Shown: one piece after another, positions 25,794 through 33,539 of the stretch | Layout of the letters: the number at the start of each line of letters is the position of its first letter | Position numbering within the stretch: the first letter of the stretch is position 1 | Assembly: GCA_022790955.1 (NCBI GenBank) | Contig: JAAVYD010000083.1 | Coordinates: 1 to 33,539 of the forward strand | Source: Bacillota bacterium | Lineage (GTDB): Bacteria; Bacillota; Clostridia; Peptostreptococcales; Anaerovoracaceae | Length of the DNA stretch: 33,539 bases | Reading direction: 5' to 3' | Program-made: the position numbers and the translations under genes | Notes under the pieces: model-generated | Databases searched by the model: none | Told to the model about the DNA's origin: nothing | The model's input: only the letters and a program-made list of their open reading frames with translations

Positions 25794-27788
25794 TTATAAT
25801 TTTCGATACACAAAATGTTCCGGCTTAGCTTCGATCATACGACCACAACTCATCGAATCATTATAAGATTTAACCGACGGCTTACTTCTCTCTTTTTTAG
25901 GATCTGGAACAGGAATAGCAGATATCAGCGATTTTGTATAATCATGCAAAGGATTCGCAAATAATTCCTTCGTATGCGCTGTTTCAACAAATCTGCCTTT
26001 GTACATAACGCCTACCCTATCGCAAAGATATCTTACCAGCGCCAGATCATGAGATATAAATAAAACTGCAAAACCCCTTTCACGCTGCAAATCATGAAAC
26101 AAATTTATAATCTGCGCCTGAACAGATGCATCTAAAGATGCAGTCGGCTCATCTGCAACTATAAATCCCGGATCTATAATAAGCGCTCTTGCAATAGCAA
26201 CTCGCTGACGCTGACCGCCTGAAAGATCTTCAGGATAACTATCCGCAAAAAACGGCTCAAGCCCTACCGCACTCATCTGCATCTCCGCTTGTTTCCGAGC
26301 TTCTTTTTTCGATATGCTTGTCCCTCTTACAATAAGAGGTTCGCTTATAATATCCGCTATTTTCATTCTTGGATTCAGACTGTATGCGGAATCCTGAAAT
26401 ATAAATTGTCTATCAGTCTGCATTAGCCTTTTGTTTTTACGAAACTCAGACGAATTGCATGTATTTATTCCATTATAAATTATCTGACCTTCCGACGGAT
26501 TATAAATATTCATAATGCACCGAGCAATCGTAGACTTCCCTGAACCCGATTCTCCCACTATGCCAAAAATCTCGCTTCTGTGTATATTAAAAGATACATC
26601 GTTCACTGCGCATATTGAAGATCGCTTTGATATCTTGAATCTATGAGTAAGATGCCTGATATCAATAAGTACTTTCTTACTGTCATATAAGCTATTTTGT
26701 CTGTTTTCGTATTTGTCAATCTTTAAACCTTCTTTATTGCCCTCTTCACACTTCTGATAACTTAAATCTTTTTCTTTATTTGTATAATCAAATCTACTAT
26801 CGTCCATTTCAATTCCTGAAGCCCTCTTATCGAGTAGCCATGTAGCTGCTTTGTGAGAATCAGATACTTGAAACATAGGAGGTTCTTTTTCATAATCAAT
26901 AGCAAGGGCATAATCATTACGTGGAGCAAATAAATCTCGTTTTAATGGATTTATCAAAGTTGGTGGCGTACCTGGAATACTGTAAAGACGTTTTCCTTCT
27001 GAAAACGCAGGAAGCGAACGGAGCAGACTTTTTGTATATGGATGTTTTGCATTATAAAAGATATCCTCCGTAGTACCAAGTTCAATGATTTTTCCCGCAT
27101 ACATCACAGCAACCCTATCAGCCGCTCTTGCTACTATTCCCAGATCATGAGATACCAAAATCGTAGATGTGCCTCTTTTTTTATTAATACTGCTCAGCAA
27201 ATCCAAAATTTGAGATTGTATAGTTACATCAAGAGATGTAGTAGGCTCATCCGCAAATAATATTTCAGCTCCTGCAGCAAGAGCGATCGCTATTACAACC
27301 CGCTGACGCATTCCTCCGGAAAAATTATGGGGATACAGATTATATCTTTCTTCACATCGATCAAAACCCACAAGTTCCATTAATTTCAATACTCTTTTTT
27401 GTATTTCTTCCCTGCTGATTTTCCGCTCATGTACACGTATGGCCTCCGCAATCTGTTTTCCCACAGGCATCGTAGGATTTAAAGACATCATAGGATCTTG
27501 AAAAACCATAGAAAACACATTACCACGAATTCTTTGCATATCCCGTTCACTGCATTCTATAATATCCAAATCCGCTGTCCGTATATTTCCTGATTTTATC
27601 CTTGCAATAGGCGGCAACAACCGCATAATCGTCTTGCAAAGAACACTCTTTCCGCAACCCGATTCACCAACAATTGCTAATATCTCTCCGGAATACAACG
27701 AAAAAGACACTCCCCGAATCGACTCGATTTCTCCGGCAGAAGTATTAAAACTAACCGACAGATTTTCAACCTCCAATATTTTTTTCAT
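25794..27788 (-). CDS. Fused DppD-DppF peptide/nickel-type ABC ATPase
   Basis: A 664-residue protein with two complete nucleotide-binding domains. First: Walker A GESGCGKS (41-48), signature FSGGMRQRV (156-164), ADEPTTSLD (179-187), switch His214. Second: Walker A GESGSGKS (412-419), signature LSGGQRQRV (522-530), ADEPTASLD (545-553), His580. After the first domain the OppD/DppD C-terminal region is recognisable (HPYTKSLLRSLPAF, PGTPPTLINPL), but the conserved cysteines are absent: the positions of GCxFxPRCxxAxxxC read Asp285, Asn291 and Asp298. The second domain stops after HDYTKSLISAIPVPDP and lacks that motif. A charged linker (about 321-370) joins the halves. AGAGGA precedes the ATG. It powers the fused permease downstream and is 267 bases after the binding-protein gene. 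Confidence 0.94.
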   Translation of the reverse strand: MKKILEVENLSVSFNTSAGEIESIRGVSFSLYSGEILAIVGESGCGKSVLCKTIMRLLPPIARIKSGNIRTADLDIIECSERDMQRIRGNVFSMVFQDPMMSLNPTMPVGKQIAEAIRVHERKISREEIQKRVLKLMELVGFDRCEERYNLYPHNFSGGMRQRVVIAIALAAGAEILFADEPTTSLDVTIQSQILDLLSSINKKRGTSTILVSHDLGIVARAADRVAVMYAGKIIELGTTEDIFYNAKHPYTKSLLRSLPAFSEGKRLYSIPGTPPTLINPLKRDLFAPRNDYALAIDYEKEPPMFQVSDSHKAATWLLDKRASGIEMDDSRFDYTNKEKDLSYQKCEEGNKEGLKIDKYENRQNSLYDSKKVLIDIRHLTHRFKISKRSSICAVNDVSFNIHRSEIFGIVGESGSGKSTIARCIMNIYNPSEGQIIYNGINTCNSSEFRKNKRLMQTDRQFIFQDSAYSLNPRMKIADIISEPLIVRGTSISKKEARKQAEMQMSAVGLEPFFADSYPEDLSGGQRQRVAIARALIIDPGFIVADEPTASLDASVQAQIINLFHDLQRERGFAVLFISHDLALVRYLCDRVGVMYKGRFVETAHTKELFANPLHDYTKSLISAIPVPDPKKERSKPSVKSYNDSMSCGRMIEAKPEHFVYRKL

Positions 27789-28055
27789 TTAATTCCTCTG
27801 CTACAATTTAAGGAAGTCTTAACAACGACTCCCAAAATCTTATTTCTATTTATTTAAATACGCCTATACAACAATCTTATTTTATTATAATTTATTAATT
27901 TTCCATATTGAAATTATATGAAATCGTATTAATTTATACTAAGTATATCTATTAAACCTACAATACTTTTTCTTCTTATATTAATTCCTGCGCAATGATA
28001 TTATGAAATCATCAGATTAGTTTCTATAACTTTCTAATTTTTAGATTGTAACTTG
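27789..28055. other. AT-rich spacer between binding-protein gene and fused ATPase gene
   Basis: A 267-base gap inside the importer locus. It is strongly AT-rich, has no convincing terminator, no gene and no clear promoter; several short palindromes are only what such composition gives. The length suggests either a second promoter for the ATPase-permease pair or lower expression than the binding protein. Confidence 0.4.
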
Positions 28056-29603
28056 TTATCTTTCAATTTCCCAATCAGTTATATTCCAAAAGATTCCAAC
28101 TCCGTGATGTCCCATAACAGTATTTTCTGAAATACCTTCTATTCCTCTAACAGCAACATAATCTGCATCAACATAACATATAAAAGTATATGCTGGATTA
28201 TCTGATAATGCTTGCTGGAATTTTCCATATGCATCAGCGCGCGCTTTTGAATCAGCGTTACGACGCGCTTCTTTAAGATAGAAATCAACAGATTCATTAG
28301 AATAACCGGAATAATTTGCTCCTTTGTGAGTACCAAATACCTTATACGTATGACTATCCGCATCAAAAGGACTTCCCCAGCCTATTAAATAAGCCATCTG
28401 CTCTTTCCAATCGGCCTGAGCGACTATTTCTACCGTTACATCTATACCCGTTTTCTTAAGCTGCTGAGCTGCAATCTGAGCAATATCAGCCCTTACCTGA
28501 TCTCCCGCACCCACGCTTATGATAAACCCTATTTTTTTACCATTCCTATAATAAAATCCATCCTCTCTTTTCTCACATCCTGCAGTCTGCAATATTGACT
28601 GCGCTCTTTGTGGATCGTAATCGTAATGATCTACATTTTCATTATTATACACATTACGCTGAAGCGGTCCGTAAGCCGCTTCGCCACGCCCAAGCAACAC
28701 GGTATCTACAATAGCATCACGATCTATACTACAGCACACAGCAGGAATAATATCCTTGTTTTTCTGCCAATATTCATTATTAAAATTAAACATTATGCCT
28801 CGATAATCCGAAGTTTCCATATGATAATTTACAAATCCTTCTGTACCTTCAAAAGTTTTGGCATCTTTCGGAGTAAGAATGGCGAGATCTAATTCTCCGG
28901 ATCTTAACTGCATAGCCCTTACGCTGTCGTCAGGAACTATCTTAAATATAACAGTATCTATATTAGGTTCACCCATATAATAAGTATCATTCTTTTTAAG
29001 CGTGATAGCCTGACCTTTCTCCCACGAATCCAACATGTACGGTCCTGTTCCCACAGGATTAAGGAAAAAGTCTGAAGTCTGCATATCCTCGCCCTCAAGA
29101 AGATGCTGAGGTAAAACAGCCATTGTCATATAATTCAGAAAAGCTGCGTTAGGAGAATCTAATACGAAACTTATAGTATGCGAATCTATTACAACAATTT
29201 CTTCAATATCTTCATAATCCGGCGCGTTTTCAGATCTATTTTTCACATCCATAATAGATTCTATCGTAAATTTTACATCTTCAGCAGTTAAAAATTCTCC
29301 ATCGTGCCATTTTACATTTTCCCTCAGGTTAAACGTATATGTATTAGTATTCTCGTCAAAATTCCAGTTCTCCGCCAAAGCGGGAATCACTTTGTTATTT
29401 CCGTCGTGACGGGTCAGCCCGTCAAAAATAAGCGTATTTATCTCGCCATGCTCATCCATAGCTGGATTTATTCTTGTATAATCACCGCTTCCATATACCA
29501 ATGTTTCAGAATCTATCTGAATTTTGCTTTCTGAAATGTCACCGCATGCTGCTAAACACACTGCCAAAATCAATGCCGCAATTACCTCTGTAATTTTTCT
29601 CAT
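28056..29603 (-). CDS. Extracellular solute-binding lipoprotein, peptide/nickel family 5
   Basis: A 515-residue binding protein. The signal ends in the lipobox CLAAC with Cys20, so it is membrane-tethered outside the cell. The mature part shows family 5 (SBP_bac_5) marks: RINPAMDEHGEINTLIFDGL, PALAENWNFDENTNTYTFNLRENVKWHDGEFLTAEDVKFT (the long family signature, roughly residues 74-115), GTGPYMLDSW, and the Asp/Arg-rich SIDRDAIVD region. Family members bind di- or oligopeptides, nickel chelates or opines; the sequence alone does not choose between them. The ATG at 29603 has AAGGAA about nine bases upstream. It is the first gene of the importer, with its own consensus promoter at 29651-29679. 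Confidence 0.92.
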   Translation of the reverse strand: MRKITEVIAALILAVCLAACGDISESKIQIDSETLVYGSGDYTRINPAMDEHGEINTLIFDGLTRHDGNNKVIPALAENWNFDENTNTYTFNLRENVKWHDGEFLTAEDVKFTIESIMDVKNRSENAPDYEDIEEIVVIDSHTISFVLDSPNAAFLNYMTMAVLPQHLLEGEDMQTSDFFLNPVGTGPYMLDSWEKGQAITLKKNDTYYMGEPNIDTVIFKIVPDDSVRAMQLRSGELDLAILTPKDAKTFEGTEGFVNYHMETSDYRGIMFNFNNEYWQKNKDIIPAVCCSIDRDAIVDTVLLGRGEAAYGPLQRNVYNNENVDHYDYDPQRAQSILQTAGCEKREDGFYYRNGKKIGFIISVGAGDQVRADIAQIAAQQLKKTGIDVTVEIVAQADWKEQMAYLIGWGSPFDADSHTYKVFGTHKGANYSGYSNESVDFYLKEARRNADSKARADAYGKFQQALSDNPAYTFICYVDADYVAVRGIEGISENTVMGHHGVGIFWNITDWEIER

Positions 29604-29650
29604 TCACGAATATTCCTTCCATATAATATAACGATAAAATCGCTTATATT

Positions 29651-29679
29651 AGAGTATATGCAAATTACGGAATTGTCAA
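29651..29679 (-). promoter_or_regulatory. Sigma-A promoter of the peptide/nickel importer
   Basis: On the minus strand a perfect -35 TTGACA (29674-29679), 17 bases, then TACTCT (29651-29656); a TATACT two bases closer is an alternative -10. The binding-protein ATG is about 48 bases from the -10. I see no obvious operator palindrome around it. Confidence 0.65.
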
Positions 29680-29765
29680 CATATAACGCCTATGGTGAAT
29701 CTTTAACTAACTGCTTTTATATAATTTTAAATATATTTATAATTCCCCCTAATATTGCCTTCATA

Positions 29766-30392
29766 TTACAATTGTCTTTTTCTATAAAACACTATTGATA
29801 ATCTCCATGATATAATATAAAAAACTATTATGGCTGCAGTGAACATATGGTAATTTATACTAAAATCAGGCATCAAACTTTTCACATTAAGTTCTATACT
29901 TGTAAGTGCCGCAGCGCCTATGCTTATTCCCAATATGACAATATAATACACTATCCTGCCCTTTTCAACGCCAAATTTGAATACAAACGGCAACACCAGC
30001 AGCGGAGCCATAAGTGATATATCAAAAAGCATCTCGCATATTTCCATATAGTATGACATATCAAAAATACCCATCTTAGTCATTTTAACAGCCTGTATCA
30101 GACAGGATATCAAAAGAACCAGCAAACCTCCAAACAAACCTATTAGATATTTCGATGAAACAAGCTGAGCTCTTGTATATGGCAGCGCAGAACTGTATTT
30201 ATCCCATTTATCCCTTTCATCGTACGATAACAGAGTTATAGGTATCATGCTTACCAAAATAATGGGATATATCAAAAAGAAGACCGTTTCTTCCTGCACT
30301 AAGGAAATCGCAAAAAACACTGCTATCAAAAGAAAAAACGCTCTGCAGTATCTTAATATCATGTAGAAATCTTTTAAAAGCAACGCCGACAT
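29766..30392 (-). CDS. ABC-2 type permease
   Basis: A 208-residue membrane protein with about six hydrophobic segments (near 14-30, 36-55, 82-103, 124-142, 147-165, 183-202). The N-terminal LLLKDFYMILRYCRAF and the cytoplasmic YDERDKWDKYSSALPYTRAQLVSSKYL motif fit the ABC-2 permease family seen with YtrB-like ATPases. The ATG is one base after the ATPase stop and has GGGGAGAAA upstream, so the two genes are tightly coupled. With the GntR regulator this is a YtrA-type exporter or envelope-stress module. Its substrate is not known. It ends 87 bases before the promoter of the next operon with no strong terminator. Confidence 0.85.
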   Translation of the reverse strand: MSALLLKDFYMILRYCRAFFLLIAVFFAISLVQEETVFFLIYPIILVSMIPITLLSYDERDKWDKYSSALPYTRAQLVSSKYLIGLFGGLLVLLISCLIQAVKMTKMGIFDMSYYMEICEMLFDISLMAPLLVLPFVFKFGVEKGRIVYYIVILGISIGAAALTSIELNVKSLMPDFSINYHMFTAAIIVFYIISWRLSIVFYRKRQL

Positions 30393-30393
30393 A

Positions 30394-31236
30394 CTATTTC
30401 TCCCCTTTCACCATATAAACAAATAATTCTTCAATACTAATAGGACTTATATTCATTTCTGGAGGAACAAACTGCCTTTTTACTATCGCCTCAATACCGT
30501 AAGGCGATTCTTTTTTGCCTTTCACAGTCTTGGAATCAATCCTGCAGAAATCCTCTGCATTGCAGCGTACTATACCATATTCCCCAAGCAAAACATCTTT
30601 TTCTTCACATAAAATCAATTTTCCATTATGCAGAAACGCTATATAATCGCATATCTTTTCCAGATCGCTTACGATATGCGACGACATTAAAATAGAATGA
30701 TTTTCATCTCTCGTAAATTCGCTGAATATATCTAATACTTCATCTCTGACTACTGGATCAAGCCCGCTCGTAGCTTCATCTAATATAAGTAGTTTGGGAT
30801 CGTGAGACATAGCTATCGCGATACCCAGTTTCATCTTCATACCTTTAGAATATTCCTTGAATTTCTTTTCCATCGGTATTGACATTTCATTAATATATTT
30901 TTCATAAACCGCATCATCCCAATTTTTAAAAGTACGTTTCATGATATTTCCGACCTGCCTTGCATTCATACATTCCACAATGCCAATATCGTCCAATACC
31001 ACTCCTACATCTTCTTTTGCAAGTACTATATTCTTGCGGTTATCCATACCGAGAATCCTTATTTCTCCCGAATCTCTTTCTATAATATCGAGAATCAGCT
31101 TTATAACCGTGCTTTTTCCCGCGCCGTTTTCTCCGATAAGACCCATAATACACCCACTGGGTAAAGTGAGGTTAAGATTATCAAGTTTAAATCCGTCATA
31201 ATTCTTGGTAAGATTTTTTATTTCCAGTGCATTCAT
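30394..31236 (-). CDS. ABC transporter ATPase, YtrB/CcmA-like
   Basis: A 280-residue ATPase. Walker A GENGAGKS is at 35-42; the signature is YSKGMKMKLGIA (a KGM rather than GGQ form, common in ABC-2 exporters); Walker B with LLILDEATSGLD and the switch His in SSHIVSDL follow. The last 70 residues are a C-terminal extension of unknown role. GGAGGAATAGT precedes the ATG, four bases after the GntR stop. It pairs with the ABC-2 permease downstream. Likely export of a lipid-active or peptide compound, by family analogy only. Confidence 0.93.
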   Translation of the reverse strand: MNALEIKNLTKNYDGFKLDNLNLTLPSGCIMGLIGENGAGKSTVIKLILDIIERDSGEIRILGMDNRKNIVLAKEDVGVVLDDIGIVECMNARQVGNIMKRTFKNWDDAVYEKYINEMSIPMEKKFKEYSKGMKMKLGIAIAMSHDPKLLILDEATSGLDPVVRDEVLDIFSEFTRDENHSILMSSHIVSDLEKICDYIAFLHNGKLILCEEKDVLLGEYGIVRCNAEDFCRIDSKTVKGKKESPYGIEAIVKRQFVPPEMNISPISIEELFVYMVKGEK

Positions 31237-31239
31237 ATA

Positions 31240-31611
31240 CTATTCCTCCATATTTATCTCGAACATTTCAATAATATCTTCTTTTGTCAAATTACAGGAA
31301 GACGCAAGCTGTATTATTTTATACATATATGCTTCTATTCTTTTCAGACTTTCTTCCCTAAGCAATTCTATATTTTTAGGCGCAACAAAACAGCCTTTTG
31401 CCGGAATCGTATAAATGAAACCCTCTTTTTCTAACTCATCGTAAGCCCGTTTTGTCGTAACTACGCTTATACGCAAATCCTTAGCAAGATTTCTAATAGA
31501 CGGCAGCATATCATTCTCGTGAAGCGCCCCGCTTATAATCTGATTTTTGATCTGAGTATAAATCTGATCATATATAGGTGCTCCGCTTTTATTCTCTATA
31601 AAAATATCCAA
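31240..31611 (-). CDS. GntR-family regulator, YtrA type
   Basis: A 123-residue regulator: an N-terminal winged helix-turn-helix (residues about 8-78; MLPSIRNLAKDLRISVVTT, AYDELEKEGFIYTIPAKGCFV) and a short helical tail (about 80-123) in place of a ligand domain, the mark of the YtrA subfamily. The start is TTG at 31611, supported by AGGTG five bases upstream. It is the first gene of a GntR-ATPase-permease operon, and family members usually repress their own operon until cell-envelope stress relieves them. A perfect inverted repeat covering the -10 of its promoter is the expected operator. Confidence 0.92.
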   Translation of the reverse strand: MDIFIENKSGAPIYDQIYTQIKNQIISGALHENDMLPSIRNLAKDLRISVVTTKRAYDELEKEGFIYTIPAKGCFVAPKNIELLREESLKRIEAYMYKIIQLASSCNLTKEDIIEMFEINMEE

Positions 31612-31690
31612 TTACTCACCTGTCCTTGTTTTTAAAAGAAATTATATGTTTAATGCATTATATAATTTGATATTTTCCAACCTCTTTATT

Positions 31691-31731
31691 CTGTATATTA
31701 ACAGTATATACAGTAAGTACACTTATGTCAA
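31691..31731 (-). promoter_or_regulatory. Promoter and probable operator of the GntR-ABC operon
   Basis: On the minus strand: TTGACA (31726-31731), a 17-base spacer, and TATACT (31703-31708), a near-perfect sigma-A promoter. A perfect inverted repeat CTGTATAT-N7-ATATACAG (31691-31713) lies across the -10 and the expected start site, so a bound regulator would block transcription. The GntR start codon follows about 90 bases downstream of the -10. Confidence 0.75.
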
Positions 31732-31853
31732 TATGTTTTCCTCGAAATTTTATATTCTATTTAGCCAACACGACCTGATTTATAACTCGATAAATTTTCC
31801 TTCATTCATATATGCAGGAAAGAAATAAATATATACGTATTTGAAACGATAGG

Positions 31854-32712
31854 CTATATAATAGAATTTAGCATTTCAGCGACTACATTTCCCACGCCCG
31901 TTGTACTCATAGTATCCAGAAAATCCCATAAACGTAGCTATAAAAACGATCATGCTCCAGTTTCCTTTATCAGAAAGCTCTTTAGACAATTCTTTTACTT
32001 CATCTTTTTTAGGCGCACAGTAAATTACGCAGAATAAATAAAGTATTATCAATCCGATCACAAAGAATGGTCAACATGTCTTAAACCAGGCATTCTGAGC
32101 AGTAATCTCTTTCTCCCATAAAACTATCCATTACGGCGCACATAACCGAACCGGATATAAAAACTGTTTTCAAATATCAGCCAGCTAAGAATCCCATGCA
32201 CCAAATCCCTACTATAACCTCGGCTTCGTTTTGTAAGCCCTGAAGTTTCGCCTATTTCGCATGCAAGAGGAGTCGGAATTCCAACTTTTGCCGTAGCGAT
32301 TGGTATCAGTGAATACAGTATCCCACTCATAAATATAAAAACCACAGCCTGTCCCCTGCAAGCTGCCGGAAATAATTTTATTAAATGCGGTGTGCAGCGT
32401 TTTAAAAATCCGCTGTTCGCTAAACCTGTAGAAAAAGTACAAATAGCTATTATCAGTTATACTGTCGAATTGTCAAAATTTGAAAACACTACGCCAAAAT
32501 TGTCGATCTTGCAGACGACCAAAATACCACAGCAGAGAAGTCCTGCGCATCAGTCTGGCATAGCGCCGGAAATAATAGAAAACATCAGCACAACAAACAA
32601 TCCTACATACTGCCATACCGCTCGTTCCATAGCTTCTGCCGCAGGCGGAAGAAATCCTCTTCCCAATACGATTATTAAGGTAATTATCAAAAATAATTCT
32701 TTTCTTATATAA
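31854..32712 (-). pseudogene. Decayed DASS-family anion:sodium symporter
   Basis: Translating the minus strand and following the homology across frames gives a membrane transporter of the divalent anion:Na+ symporter (DASS/SLC13, CitT-like) family: AAEAMERAVWQYVGLFVVLM, a SNFDNSTV-stop-LIIAICTF segment, FSTGLANSGFLKR, a damaged SGSVMCAVMDSFMG piece, ITAQNAWFK, LYLFCVIYCAPKKDEVKELS, and at the end TMSTTGVGNVVAEMLNS. The reading frame is broken by at least two stops (a TGA near 32552, where family members have Trp, and a TAA near 32460) and at least two frameshifts, near 32210 and 31915. The C-terminal half is missing. No single open frame exceeds about 75 codons. It no longer codes for a working transporter. 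Confidence 0.75.
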
Positions 32713-32822
32713 AATTTCTGTATAAGCTAAATAATTATATTTTTATTCACAATAAAATATTAATATTTCCTCAATATCCCGAATATACTTTAAAAAATTA
32801 ATTTATTTCAGAGGGTTTTATT

Positions 32823-33398
32823 ATGGATTTTATAGAATTATTTTTAATCGCCGTCGGACTTTCTATGGATGCTTTTGCTGTTTCTATATGCAAAGGACTT
32901 GCTGCCGGTCGGGCTGGAATAAGGCAAATGAGCATTGCAGGCGCATGGTTCGGAGGTTTTCAGGCGCTTATGCCGTTTTTGGGATATATTCTTGGCTTTG
33001 CTTTCCAAGGCTACATAATCGTTTTCGATCACTGGATCGCTTTCATACTGCTCGGCTGCATAGGTATTAATATGATAAAAAGTTCATTTTCAAAAAGCGA
33101 GGATAACGATAACGCTTCGTTTGACTTCAAAAATATGTTTCTTCTGGCTGTCGCTACGAGCATCGACGCTCTCGCTGTCGGAGTGACATTCGCCTTCCTA
33201 AAAGTAAATATATTCCAATCCATTATTATAGTAGGTACAACGACGTTTATATTCTCGGCGGCAGGTATAAAAATCGGCAGCATTTTTGGCAGCAGATACA
33301 AATCAAAAGCTGAAATAGCCGGAGGCATCATTCTAATATTCATGGGATCTAAAATTCTTATGGAACATACCGGAATATTAGATGCTGTATTTCATTAA
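32823..33398 (+). CDS. mntP: Manganese efflux pump
   Basis: A 191-residue inner-membrane protein with six predicted helices in two inverted repeats. The paired motifs [11 protein letters not shown] (Asp16) and [11 protein letters not shown] (Asp115) hold the conserved acidic residues of MntP, which exports Mn2+ and protects against manganese toxicity. The middle charged loop ([10 protein letters not shown], about 90-100) separates the halves. AGAGGG precedes the ATG. No yybP-ykoY manganese riboswitch was found in the roughly 110-base leader. The last 58 bases lie inside the left arm of the terminal inverted repeat, but the frame and stop (33396-33398) look normal and the length is typical, so the gene itself is probably complete. 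Confidence 0.93.
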   Translation: MDFIELFLIAVGLSMDAFAVSICKGLAAGRAGIRQMSIAGAWFGGFQALMPFLGYILGFAFQGYIIVFDHWIAFILLGCIGINMIKSSFSKSEDNDNASFDFKNMFLLAVATSIDALAVGVTFAFLKVNIFQSIIIVGTTTFIFSAAGIKIGSIFGSRYKSKAEIAGGIILIFMGSKILMEHTGILDAVFH

Positions 33399-33539
33399 AA
33401 CACAAATATTTTCAACCTAAATACCCCTGTTGTTAGAAAAATTCTGACGGCAGGGGTATTTAGGTTGAAAATATTTGTGTTTTAATGAAATACAGCATCT
33501 AATATTCCGGTATGTTCCATAAGAATTTTAGATCACATG
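33341..33539. repeat. Terminal 89-bp-arm inverted repeat (fold-back), likely artefact
   Basis: Bases 33341-33429 and 33451-33539 are reverse complements with one mismatch (33345 against 33535), separated by 21 bases. The left arm contains the last 19 codons of mntP and its terminator start; the right arm repeats them backwards up to the very last base of the window. Exact inversion of coding sequence about a terminator hairpin at a sequence end is what template-switching or assembly round a hairpin gives. Confidence 0.95.
33418..33462 (+). terminator. Rho-independent terminator of mntP
   Basis: AAATACCCCTG / CAGGGGTATTT stem, extended inward by G-U-rich pairing of TTGTTAGAA with TTCTGACGG round an AAA loop. 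The compensated wobble pairs suggest a genuine RNA hairpin. The expected U-tract is cut short at TTT because the sequence then turns into the reverse copy of the left arm. Confidence 0.7.

Noticed and set aside
32392..32712. A 106-codon + strand frame opposite the symporter remnant
   Set aside because: Antisense to the pseudogene, no ribosome binding site, and no recognisable domain.
32713..32822. Possible yybP-ykoY manganese riboswitch before mntP
   Set aside because: The leader is short and AT-rich and lacks the conserved paired loops of that riboswitch.
1..33539. CRISPR array, tRNA, rRNA or phage genes
   Set aside because: No regularly spaced repeats, no cloverleaf or rRNA signature, and no integrase, capsid or transposase gene were seen on either strand.

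Overview
The window looks like chromosomal DNA from a low-GC, Gram-positive anaerobe of the class Clostridia. The evidence is AT-rich spacers, strong AGGAGG-type ribosome binding sites, many lipoproteins with a lipobox, a pth-mfd-prsA-dnaE-pfkA gene order, and a GerMN-type lipoprotein. A DUF6470 (YviE-like) gene at the left edge normally sits beside fliW and csrA, which suggests a motile organism, but those genes are outside the window. I cannot name the genus.

Left part (1-6.8 kb): a DUF6470 protein, a short archaeal/Thermotoga-type S-adenosylhomocysteine hydrolase, a MITE-like repeat of about 263 bp, a small Smr-domain protein downstream of a GerMN-type lipoprotein, a uridine phosphorylase on the + strand, and glmS. 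A bidirectional terminator separates the last two genes, which converge.

Centre (6.9-18 kb): a minus-strand housekeeping block, read right to left as pth, mfd, prsA-like foldase, a DUF5662 protein, dnaE, pfkA and an unrecognised lipoprotein. Several genes overlap or nearly touch. Peptidyl-tRNA rescue, transcription-coupled repair, protein export folding, replication and glycolysis share one gene string.

18.2-23.25 kb: a + strand cassette of OmpR-type regulator, histidine kinase with almost no external domain, MacB/LolD-type ATPase and an 845-residue two-module FtsX-type permease. This is the layout of transporter-sensing two-component systems for peptide antibiotics or envelope stress. A 15-bp-arm hairpin separates the regulatory genes from the transporter genes, and a strong terminator closes the unit.

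23.4-29.7 kb: a minus-strand peptide/nickel-type ABC importer reduced to three genes. It has one binding lipoprotein, one protein carrying both ATPases and one protein carrying both permeases, joined by a long charged cytoplasmic linker. The three cysteine positions normally found after the first ATPase domain are Asp, Asn and Asp here, and the second ATPase lacks the motif altogether. This is the most unusual biology in the window.

29.7-33.5 kb: a YtrA-type GntR/ABC ATPase/ABC-2 permease operon with a consensus promoter overlapped by a perfect inverted repeat, then a decayed anion:sodium symporter (DASS) pseudogene, then mntP (manganese efflux). The window ends in an 89-bp-arm inverted repeat centred on the mntP terminator that copies the end of mntP backwards. 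It is most likely a fold-back assembly or amplification artefact, so the last ~90 bases should not be trusted as genomic sequence.
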